Positions 1-9,900 of a stretch of 64,000 nucleotides of DNA are shown piece by piece; within the stretch, counting starts at the first letter, position 1, and each line of letters opens with the position of its first letter. The stretch is from Steromphala cineraria (Eukaryota > Mollusca > Gastropoda > Trochida > Trochidae). Location of the stretch: the NCBI GenBank assembly GCA_916613615.1, contig OU744731.1, forward strand, positions 52,242,645 to 52,306,644, written 5' to 3'. A model generated the notes under the pieces. The model was not told where the DNA came from. It saw only the letters and a list, made by a program, of their open reading frames with translations, and searched no databases. The position numbers and the translations under genes were made by a program.

Positions 1-164
1 ATTATTCTGAAGCAATCGCACGCCTGCCCAAGTTACAACACTTCAGTCGAAAAAGGGATACAATAATGACACATAATCCAAACAAAATGTAGTAACAATA
101 CATCGAAATTTAGAATATAATTTTTTCGCAGATGCTAGAATGACACACGCCTATTGTTACGTAC

Positions 165-2876
165 CTGCAATCCAGTTTAAGGTTTCCATTCTCAAACAGT
201 TCATCTGGATCAAAGACAATATAAGCCGGGCTGCACTGTCCAAGAACTCTGGTTACACACTGGGTAGGACTCTCTCTACGGGCTCTGGGGTGTCCCATCA
301 CCCATCCATTCGCCAATACTGGAGAAAACAATTCCTTTAGAATAATTTGCATAGAAAGTTTAAAGTAAGGTTATTATTATATTTGTATTTGAGACTGTTA
401 GATACCATGATATTGTTCACAATCAATATCTTTCCTCTGACATATAGAAAGGACTTGTAACATGCGCTATATATAATAAATAATAATAATAATAATTTTA
501 ACGCCTAGTATCCAGTCCAGGACTGCTCAACGGCGATACACATGGCGATACAATGTATATTATTACCCTGAAGGAATTGTACTTTCGATCGCGAGTCAAG
601 CTACTAAGCGCCTCGCGCGACCATATAGGTCCGTACTTTCCCCATGTTCAGGTACCCATTTATACAGCTGGGTGAACTGAGCGCAATGTGGTTGGAGTGC
701 CTTGCCCAAGGACACAACACAGTGTTAAAGCCCAGGTTACAAATTTTTGGTGTCTCCACCGGGATTCGAACCCGGGCCTTCGGCGTGACAGGCCAGCACG
801 CTAACCACTACACCACCGTGCTCCAAACATATATGTTTGTCAAACAATCCAGACTCAAAATAATTAAACCCATCACATGTAAATTGTAGACAATATTTCA
901 TCCGTTATTATTTATCTTGTACAATTTCTTAAAGAAGATCTCATGTGAATTTCCTTGTTTCAGAAAGGAACGTTTTGATATAAACATGTCTTTCATATTT
1001 ATAATAATTATAGATCATGCAATGACTTCATACACACATTCTCAGTAAACGTAGCCTCAATAATACTCGTTTCTCTCCGCCGTTCTATCGATTGACGAAT
1101 CAGGGATCGTCTCATCAAGCCGCAAAATTCTGTATTCGAACATATAACGTTGGAGGGTTGTAGATCGGTTGACGCGACCCCCTAATACATCTCGCTAAAC
1201 TCAATACTTAAACTGTCACATATAATGCCTGTACTGTTTGACATGATAGTAATGCCTGAGTTACACCAAGGTCGTTCTCACTACGTCCTACTCCGTCCAA
1301 AACTAAAAGCAAAACGGCCTCGGACGGGATGGAACCGAGTAACGATTGTTTACATTTTATCCAAACGTGATGCCAGTTCGTTCATACACAGTTCGCACGT
1401 TCATCTAGTCTTTATCCCGTACTCAGGCAGTTTTTAACGCGTTCAGATCGGATAGTATTGCCTGTTTCAGGACGTCTTCAACCAGTTCAATTCCGTTCTT
1501 AGACAGTTCATATCCGTTCTAAACTAGACCAATCTCGTTCTTGATACGCACAATTCCGTCCTAGCTGCGACCAACTCGTTTTAAGACAGTTCTTTTCGTT
1601 TTCACTACGTCCTGATTCCTTTCTCAGTGCGTCCTAATTGTAAAATCATCCAGTTCTGGCCCGTTTTCAATAAAAGCCCATCACGTCCTTGCCCGTTCTC
1701 ATTAGCGTTCTCAATTTCAAGATGAAAACATCATGCCTCCAAAGAAGAAGTATGGTCAGAGGAAGGTTGTTCACAGGAAATCAAATACCAGATCCACGAG
1801 CCCTGTATAGAAGCCATAGTGGCCGAGGCAAACAACACTTTACATTGTTTCTCTGCTTCCATCACAAACTTTAAGAAACCCTTATTCATCATGCTGAGAG
1901 CTTCATGTAACTTGCTTCATGTTTCTCTTATCACTTCTGTATCCCGAATGATAAATGATAATGTATCATTTTTACTTGTGTATTTATACCCGTCCTTACA
2001 TAACGAATTACAAACGTAGTAAGAACTGTGTGAGAATTTTGCAAACGTACTAAGAACGAGTAGAACGCAATGAGGACCTTATTAGAACTTTTATGACTGC
2101 GTAAGAACGTACTACACACTGAATCGGAACATTTTCAATATTTTACACTTATTAGGACGTACGAACAACTGACTATGGTCGTACTGAGAACGAGGTACAC
2201 TGAGGCTGAGGACGGAATGGACGGGGTGGAAACTGTGCACAAACGTATTGCAATCGATTCCCGACTGCGCTAAGTTCTTACTCGTCCTTAGGCAGATCGA
2301 AGTACGGCAGTTCCGTTCGCAGTACGGCAATCCCGTTTTCAGTACGTTTGTACTCAGTCCAATTTCAGGACGGGGAGAACGTTTAACATGTCAAACGTTC
2401 TGGAGCACCTTCCCGTTTTTAGTACGTCCAAACCAGTTCATAAAGTTCGTAAACAGTTGCCACAACGTCCATTTCGTCCTCGGACAGTTCTCAGACAGTT
2501 TCAGCCCGTTCTGAGAAAAATCCAAGAACGTACTGAGAACGGGCTTGGTGTTATGGGGGTATAACTCTCGCTGTAATGATCTGACATTCACAATGTTACA
2601 TATGCATATGGCATATCTTCTCGATGACATGGTTGTTTAAAAACTGGATCATTAAAACGTTCTGAACTTGATGAAAACAATGTTGCTATTTACGAACAAT
2701 AAATACTAAATATAAAAGCCATAATATTATTTAACTGTGCTGTTTACGAACAATAAATACTCAATATAAAACCATATCAGTATCCAAATGGTTACGTCTT
2801 TATGCAAATCAGTATTCTTATTGCACAATTATGTAACGTACTCACCAAGGGAGACTGCGAGAATGACGGAAAACAT
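165..2876 (-). CDS. secreted cysteine-rich protein, gene A (5' part, runs off left edge)
   Basis: Two exons are visible on the minus strand. Exon 1 (2876-2846) starts with ATG and codes MFSVILAVSL plus one base, followed by a consensus GTGAGT donor. Exon 2 (318-165) follows an acceptor ending TTTTCTCCAG, enters in phase 1, stays open for 50 codons and leaves in phase 2 at AG|GTACGT. Joining them gives a signal peptide (MFSVILAVSL-VLANG) and then a region with Cys-x7-Cys-Ser-Pro and a closing LDC motif. Exon phases and the C..CSP..DC pattern match exon 2 of gene B, so the two are tandem paralogues. The remaining exons should lie to the left of the window. I do not recognise the family. A short-intron alternative or an unseen extra exon in the 2.5-kb intron cannot be excluded. 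Confidence 0.6.
475..824 (-). repeat. tRNA-Asp-derived SINE, near full length
   Basis: Read on the minus strand, 824-752 resembles a tRNA: a box A-like TGTAGTGGTTAGCG, an anticodon-loop stretch CCTGTCACG (GTC, Asp-like) and box B GGTTCGAATCC. The acceptor stem does not pair (the 3' side TGGAGAC has no partner), so this is a SINE head and not a working tRNA. The body includes a segment also found at 5289-5340 (…GGGTACCCATTTA…). The tail is an (ATT)n run at 475-495. It lies inside intron 1 of gene A. Confidence 0.75.
1066..1215. repeat. diverged copy of the 59-kb TIR MITE
   Basis: Segments such as CGTTGGAGGG, GTTGACGCGACCCCCTA and CTCAATA occur in the same order as in the inverted-repeat element at 58997-59190 (GCTGACGCGACCCTCTA, TTCAATATCGG). 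The copy is degenerate and its outer ends are not clear. Confidence 0.5.
1255..2550. repeat. field of degenerate short repeats in both orientations
   Basis: About 1.3 kb is built from a loose 10-14 base word resembling CGTTCTCAGTACGTCC. From 1255 to 1720 the word runs in one orientation (CGTTCTCACTACGTCC, GTTCTTGATACG). From 2005 to 2240 it appears as the reverse complement (ACGTACTAAGAACG, GTACTGAGAACGAGG). It then flips again at 2260-2520 and once more at 2520-2545. No protein-coding signal is convincing here. It could be a foldback transposon or a decayed minisatellite with inversions. Confidence 0.65.
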
Positions 2877-3599
2877 CGTCTCGTTTGAATAGGCTTTTAG
2901 TCTGAATAAACATTAAGTTATATCATTTTCAAATGTGGGATGATACATGGTCCGATTATCACCCCATGCATATCCGCCTTGGTTAGTTTAACATGGCATG
3001 ATCAGTGTTTTTGTTGAAATTAAAATGATTATACACCGATGAACTTTCAACACGCGTGTTTTGACATTTAACGACCGTTTACCAAAACAGTATGTACTCT
3101 ATATTTGAAATACGTAAGTTCAGACTGTAAATTATCTCGCTAGAACACTTTATGTCCACTCATGTAGGTGTACTGACGTAAATATTATTGTTTGTAGTAC
3201 GAGGTTTGTCTGTCAACAAGACCGTAGAATAAAATCCCAAGCAAGTCTATAATAAGACTTGGGAGCTCTGAAAATTAAGAAATCTCAGTATCCTTTTCAT
3301 TATGTTTATTAATTTTTTAAATTTCAGATTTATTGAAAAATATTTATTTCAGAGTCGAATTGTTAGACTAGTACGAGGTGAATTTTTTTGGTTCCAATAT
3401 TTACATGTGAGCAATATAATCATACAGATAAAATACCACAGATCAACGAGTAATCCTTTGGTGCAGTGTTTGATTCAAAATTATTTTAGCCTTAGTAATG
3501 GAATATTGGGAATAATGGGCACCTTCTGTAAACAAATTTATCAATTCTATTGTTTCTTCTGGATATGAATTTTTCAAAAATGTAAATGTCTTTCAAAAT
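2551..3599. other. AT-rich stretch with no recognised gene except exon 1 of gene A
   Basis: Apart from gene A exon 1 and its possible TATA element I see only AT-rich sequence. It includes a local repeat, ACGAACAATAAATACT, at about 2693 and 2751. An 88-codon open frame at 3302-3568 has no recognisable motif. Confidence 0.5.
2917..2924 (-). promoter_or_regulatory. possible TATA element of gene A
   Basis: GATATAAC on the minus strand lies 41-48 bases upstream of the gene A start codon, with an initiator-like TTCAGACT between them. Gene B has a better TATA element at nearly the same distance from its ATG, which supports this weaker site. Confidence 0.35.
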
Positions 3600-4690
3600 C
3601 TTAAAGAAATTATGCAATTTTGGAATTATTATATTATATTATATTATAATATATCTTTTAGCAGAAAATATTAAATGAATCAATAATGAGTTATTATCAA
3701 AATACCAATCCAAACCAATAGATTTGTAATTTCAAATTTCACATACTTTTATGTTATTTCAAGTTCCATCCAGAAAGTATGGGTCACATTGCTTTCCAAA
3801 TATACATAACAAAAAGACTCACTTTCAACATTACAAAAAGTACATATTGCAATGTCAACAAGTTTCATTTTCAAGTATAATCCTTGTTGTGAGTGTGTGA
3901 TTGTTAACTTGTTTAACATTGTATAAAATTGTTGTATTGTTTAGTGGGTCATACTTTAACTTGTTTTGATTATGTTAACTAGTTATTTCTAGAATCTTCT
4001 AATCTAGAATGTTCCATCTATTTCTTAAATATCTGATGTGGACTCTTCGCGAATTCTGATTTGAGTTTTGTCATGGAACGTTAAGAACTCTAGATCATCT
4101 TGCTTCTTACGATTTGACTTTGCGATCATCTGCCGTGCCACTGATTTTCGGACACCTTTACAAGTTGTGTCCATCTATCTACATTCAAGACTACTGACTG
4201 TTTCATCATTCATCAACTTGTGATTCATAAGGATTGGTGACTGTATTTAGCTAGATTATTTGTGTTACTCATTTGACATTGTATTATAACTTGTATTAGA
4301 TTGATATTGTAATCTTAAACGCTTTGTTTATTATTAGTAAAATAAATTGTAATTATTATATACAATTGTTTGTTTTATTTTGCTGGTTTGACTGGGGACA
4401 TTTTTTCTTTTTCCAAATTCATTCGTAACATCCTATACACAGATTTAAACTGAAAATCAAATAGCTTTATATCTTAACAGAGTAAAAATCTTTATGAAGA
4501 GAATATAGCTCCAGAGGCATGTGTGCATATTATCCTTTGATTCCTTATTGTAATTTTCCATACTTTTTGTAAGATATGCAAGCTCAATATATGTACCTCT
4601 TATATTAAACTTTACCTTCAGTTCATCAATAGACATAAAACCTTATTGATTGCAAAGATCTTTAAGTGTTAAATTTCATTTTAGCCAAGT
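3600..4690 (-). mobile_element. decayed LINE 3' region (zf-RVT), interrupted by a solo LTR
   Basis: Minus-strand translation near 3870-3780 gives CTFCNVESESF followed by a FW pair, the shape of the C-terminal zinc-knuckle region of L1/Tx1-like LINE ORF2. On the other side of the inserted LTR (about 4640-4440) the frame reads ELKVKF... and FQFKSVYRI. Removing the LTR places FQFKSVYRI just before KMKLVD...CTFC. The intact order of the related fragment at 50337-50797 is FQFRIIHGI...KIKI...CTFC, which matches. Stops and frameshifts are present, so it is a relic. Confidence 0.55.
3885..4430. mobile_element. solo LTR with 4-bp target duplication
   Basis: A 546-base segment begins TGTTGTGAGTG and ends TTCGTAACA, flanked on both sides by TCCT (3881-3884 and 4431-4434). 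It contains an AATAAA signal near 4335. No internal coding region accompanies it. TG...CA ends with a 4-bp duplication fit an LTR retrotransposon reduced by recombination between its LTRs. It sits inside the decayed LINE. Confidence 0.65.
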
Positions 4691-4696
4691 GTTTAA

Positions 4697-5052
4697 AGGG
4701 GCAGTAGCACGTTTTTTGATAATTTTATATTTTAAATTTGTCAGTGATAATTGTAAGTTAATGCTAAATGTATTATTTTGACAGTGTCAAAAATCTCATT
4801 ACACAAGCCAATCATCCATAATCGGAGGACAAAGTATGAAGATTCACATAAAATCCATTGGCGGCCATTTTGTGTGAACACCTATTCATTTCAAGTTTGA
4901 AAAAAACCGTTGCTATTTCTATTTTTAACGTTGATTGCAACAAATTAGGATTCTGTAAATCAACCCAGAAAAGGATCCTTTTTAACTGGATAAAATGAGA
5001 AATATGATATACGGAAATCGGACTGCAACTAAAAAGTGTTTCTGCTCCCTTC
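4697..5052. repeat. TTAA-flanked MITE, family P, copy 1
   Basis: The left end AGGGGCAGTAGCACGTTTT follows TTAA at 4693-4696. The right end is a decayed inverted copy (AGTGTTTCTGCTCCCTT). It belongs to the family whose clean insertion at 39737-40092 shows a TTAA duplication, as in piggyBac-type elements. No coding capacity is seen. Confidence 0.7.
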
Positions 5053-5065
5053 TTGTGTATTTTAA

Positions 5066-5687
5066 AGGGGCAGTAGCACGTTTTTAGGGGGAATATAAGG
5101 TGATATCAGGAAAATGAAAATAAATGGTTCCAATTGAAAGACAATGTATTAAAAATAAATGGAGCAGTAATAAATCAAATACATAATGTAGAGTTTAGCC
5201 ATGCGATTCCTTTTTCTTACACAAAATGAATTAAAGGTGTTCACACAAGATGGCCGTTATCAGCGTTCAGTAGTGTTGGACAAACTGCTGTGACTATGTG
5301 TCTCAGTTCACCAAGCTGTAAATGGGTACCCTGTGAGGCATAGAATGGTCCCTAAACTGAGCGCCAATTATGGATGCCGGTTGAATACTCCCCAGGGAGT
5401 TGAATTGGAAAAATGATTCGACAGTGAAAGAATGCTATTGACCAGGGGAAACAATGTAAGCGCCTTGAGCAACCACTAGTGGATGGATATGTGCGCTATA
5501 TGAATATCCTAATAATAAAAATAATAATAATAGATTTTAGATGAATTCTCATACTTTGTCCTCGGACTATGGATGATTTGTTTGTGTAATGAGATTTTTT
5601 ATCTCAAAATAATATATTAAGCATAAACGTACAATTATCAGTGAAAAAATTCAAAAAATCAAATTAAAAAAACGTGCTACTGCCCCT
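5066..5687. repeat. TTAA-flanked MITE, family P, copy 2, split by a SINE
   Basis: The inverted ends AGGGGCAGTAGCACG and CGTGCTACTGCCCCT are flanked by TTAA at 5062-5065 and 5688-5691. The internal sequence matches the copies at 28958 and 39737 but is interrupted after ATGGCCG (5256) by about 275 bases of SINE-like sequence. It lies head to tail with copy 1. Confidence 0.75.
5257..5533 (+). repeat. SINE-like insertion inside MITE copy 2
   Basis: The insert contains CAAGCTGTAAATGGGTACCC, shared in reverse with the SINE at 475-824. It ends in the typical tail GCGCCTTGAGCA... GTGCGCTATATGAATA followed by (AATAAT)n. Its boundaries are inferred from the uninterrupted family P copies. No tRNA head is recognisable, so it may be 5'-truncated. 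Confidence 0.6.
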
Positions 5688-6289
5688 TTAAGAGATATGT
5701 GATTAGACGTTTTCTTTTCGTATTGATATGTCTCAATGAAATAAAAACATAAAGAAAAACGGACGAAAATGTTTATTTTTATATCAACGGTGAAATTCAA
5801 AGAAGTACTGAAGGTTGTTACCGGTGCATCACCTGAAAATAAGAGAGACACGATTTTGTCAAAACGTTTCTACGTTTTGTGAAAATATATCTTGCTGTAA
5901 AAATTTAAATATAAAACAAACTTTTCAACAACTCATAAATCTTGAAATTGGAAGTGTCTTCTTTCATGGAGCAAACTATTTACTCTTTCAGTAAAGTCAT
6001 TAAAATTACGTTCTAAACATTTAATTCGGCGTTTCGTCATTTTTGTAGCGCTCTTTAAAGTAAGTGAATCTTTATACACTGTTAAAAGAATATTTAGATA
6101 CGGATAATCTCTTTAAATTCGAAATATGTGCATATTCTTTTGTATCTATAAAGTTACCTTCAGGAATCTAATTTGTACACTTGATTATTTATATTCAGAA
6201 CCAAATAAGTTAAAGACCATGCTGATTTTTAACATTGATATGTCCATTTTCATGATTCAATGATTCATAATAATAGCCATAGGGTGCAC

Positions 6290-6860
6290 TGCTAATTCAC
6301 GTAGTGACATATTTTCAATATGAGCACATGTGCTCATATCACGTTTGCCTAGCAACTAATTTTTGGGCGCGATATCCCGTATCTTTCGTCTTTGGCGACA
6401 TAACATCATTATTCACGACGACACTGTAGCCGGTTTCTGAAGATGCTTGAGAATAAAATGACATAGAATCGGTTATCAGGAAATTCTCGACTGCTTCTCA
6501 TTTTTCTGAACATTGTGCAAATGTGTGTATTATCCTTGCTCTCGCTCGGGTAATACACACATTCACACTCGTTTCGTAAATGTCATATGACACACTACTT
6601 CAGTCAATAATCTCTATCATATATCGGTGAAATTAATTAGTGACATATTTTCAAAATGAACAAATGTGCACTTATGCTTTTTGCCTAGCAACAATTGTGA
6701 TAACGCGAATTCCGTTAATTCACGCCTGTGACGTCAAGACACCATTGTTCTTGACGTCACAGTAGCTCAGTGGCCGTCGCTCTCGCTCGGGTAATACAAA
6801 AATTTATTAAAGGTCATATGACATACTTCATCGGGTAATAATCTGTATTCATGTGATGCT
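6290..6860. repeat. two diverged tandem copies of a dispersed repeat
   Basis: TAGTGACATATTTTCAA(T/A)ATGA followed by GTTTGCCTAGCAAC-like sequence occurs at 6303 and 6637. CTCTCGCTCGGGTAATACA occurs at 6539 and 6780, and GTCATATGACA follows each. The second copy contains TGTGACGTCAAGA and its inverse 12 bases apart (6727-6762). The first contains the palindrome ATGAGCACATGTGCTCAT (about 6319). Confidence 0.6.
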
Positions 6861-6865
6861 TTATT
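6860..6865 (-). promoter_or_regulatory. polyadenylation signal of gene B
   Basis: AATAAA on the minus strand about 70 bases downstream of the gene B stop codon. It is the first canonical signal after the stop. Confidence 0.6.
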
Positions 6866-6933
6866 AAACATTGGGCTGGTCTTTAACTTATTTTGTCGAG
6901 GATAGAATATAATAAATCTCCGTAAGACGTTGT

Positions 6934-9900
6934 TTAGGTATATGGCGACTGTTGAAAGGTGCTGTTAGTCACCTGTTGGATCTGTTGGTGTTGTTCTGTT
7001 GGACACATGTTGTTGTTCCGTGTGTAGATCGTTGCTATCTCCAAAGCAAATGAAATATGTTCTGTCCGACAAACAGGTAAATCTTCAAGCTTCTCCACCA
7101 GACACGCGTGGTCACTGAAACACAGAATGTTGACATATTATACTAATCTGATAGGAACAGTAAAATTACTTTGGTTGTTATAATAAAACTGAATATTTCT
7201 TTAAATTCAAATATATTATTCAAAACAACAAACATTTGACAACTTCGTTGGTTCATTTTGTTGATTTCGTTACGGTTCAACGTCGTCGACTCATGAGAAT
7301 TTATCATAATTATTCATAATCATAGTGGAATTTATAAATGATGAGAAGCGGCCATGGCTCGTTTTGGACGGGTTTCCTTCTTTAATTATAAATCATTAAG
7401 ATTTATTTTCAATTCTCATTGTTTATCGAAATGTTTTTAAGCTCCCGAATGAGACTTGATACAGAAGGCATTCATTTGTGGCGTCATGAGGTCTATTCAC
7501 TAGATTTATATGACACCAATAGAAAGGTTAACTTCCAAAACAACATATGGATTGACAAAAAATTTAATAAGAATTGATTGAAATTAGAAACTAAATAGAA
7601 AAGAAATTTTAAAATGTGAGAAGAGATCAGAGATTATGGCTGATTCTTGTTTAGGCTTGTATCACGCTAGAGTTTGTGATATCATACTGTACAAATGTTA
7701 CAATACTGCTACTTCTTAAACATTAAAAACATCATACAATCTTTGACAAAGTCTAAAATACTTTTGCGGACACTATGAAATTCACTATATAATCAAAATA
7801 TTCAACATAACAACAGAAACTTTAATCTTTTACTTTTAAGGAAGCATTTAGAATATCTCACCACAGGTCACAGTTCCGAAGAACTTGGGCTCTGTCTGCG
7901 ATCTCCATACAGTCTCGTCCCGTCACCACAACTGTTACAATACTTAGAGATGTTAAAATGTCATTTTTCATATCATACCTCAAATCAGCACGAGAAAAAT
8001 GATGGATGAAAAGTTTTGAAATAGTAAGGTATAGTAATATGTATAACAAAACGTTCATGCTTTCAAGAGTTAAGTGTGAGAAAGATACTGTGCGCAGCTC
8101 TGTTTTTTCAAATTACAAAACATCCCATATTATCAATAGTTATATTATGTCAAGATATTCATAACGTGTAACAGATATGACTACAAATACCTAGAAAGGG
8201 GGGGGGGGGGGGGGGGGGGGGGTGGTCAGGAGTATCTAAGCAGTGTTAAGATCAGCCAAAGTCTTGTATATCGGACATTTACGTTGTTAAGTACCGTCTA
8301 ACGCCTTACATTTACTGTCTTTATGTGTTACATTAAAGTCCATTGGTCAGACTTGCATATCAAGCTAAGCCTTCCGAAATATTGTGGCACAGGAGCACAT
8401 AGTCGGGGAGAAAAATCTTTCAGGAAATGTTTGATACCAAAATCAGATTGTTTGATAAACGAGAAAGTACCTAACTTGAATTTTGAAGCATACCACCCTC
8501 AAAAACTTGCCGTAGCCTTAAACGACCCCACAATCAGTGACATCACTGTTTCATGCGTAGGATTCACCTCACTTCCTGTTTATCGAAATCATGGCCTCAT
8601 GGAAATAACTGCTCGAATATTTGTCTACAGTTGTCGGATCCAGATACATGATTTCAATACCTATACGTTTTGCGAAAGTAGGACGCATAAAACCAAACAA
8701 AAATCCTGTATTAACTGTCAAAAGTTGAACATATGTATCATATCCTACAATTCACTGAACCGTTTAAGCAAATAAATCACGAAAAAAAAAATTACAATAA
8801 AGGTTTTTATCTTTATTTCCAAAGGTATTCTTATTGTCCAAGTTTTAATCTCTGGAAATCAATACACACCTTGAATATATTTGCAATTAAGCTAAACCTA
8901 AATAACTATGCAACCATAAAGAAATTTTGCAATAACTGCTAAAATGCATTCAATTGTTTGATAATATTCAAATATAATTTCGATTATTATAGAACATTTG
9001 TTTATGTAAAATACAAACATATGGCTAAAAAATCCACAAACTTTCTTGAATGAATGAGTATTTTATAAATCAGAATTCAATTCATTTAATGATGTCACAA
9101 AATCCAGTTCAGCTTTCTTCCTCATTTAGAAGAGTTCTATTCATATATTTAGATATATAATGTACATGTATTAATAATGAAATAAATCTTTTGGTAAACA
9201 AATCTACTGCTTTGGAACAATGAAAACTTGAAATTCACCTCTTTGATTGCTACAGAGTGCTTCCTTAATCTCCAGTTGGTTCATGAAGCGACTGCGCGTG
9301 CGCAGGTAATCACTTCCGGGACACGCATCTCGGATACCTTCCACGCATGCTCTGTCAGCTTGGAGTGTAGCATTGCTGAAACAGAAAATGTAACGTAAAA
9401 AGATGGCTTTTGATAGCAACATTTCTTTTGATTAAATTCAGTGATGTATGAATTATAATTCAAGTAATTATAAATACTAATTCATGATATACTGAGAGAA
9501 TCTGTCAAGTGGTAATATATGTTTCTGATTTTTAAATATGGGTTATGTAATACTCATTTAGTGGCTCATAGTGTTCATTACATGAATGTTTATTGGATAC
9601 AAGAATATTTATGTATTATTTCAATCTCATTAAAATAATATCATTATTTTGTTTCACTTTGTTATATGCGTGACTTAGTGTGGCAATCATGAAATCCAAA
9701 ACTAATTATATAATCATGTGAAGATGGCGCGTTATAACCCTCAAACAGCTCTAATGCGATATGTTTAAAGTGTAACATCGTGTATTTTTTTGTCAAAAGT
9801 TGTCAATATGTAACTGCATACATAACGTTTTTGAAAGTTTACATCTAAAAGCTAATCAGTTATATGGAATGAAATATAATGTTAAAAGTCGGTATTGTTA

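Noticed and set aside
752..824. tRNA-Asp (GTC) gene on the minus strand
   Set aside because: Box A, box B and the anticodon loop are present but the acceptor stem does not pair, and SINE body and tail follow directly.
3302..3568. 88-codon plus-strand frame
   Set aside because: No domain, AT-rich and no splice or conservation support.
8323..8775. 150-codon open frame
   Set aside because: Lies in the intron between gene B exons 4 and 3, has no motif and atypical composition.
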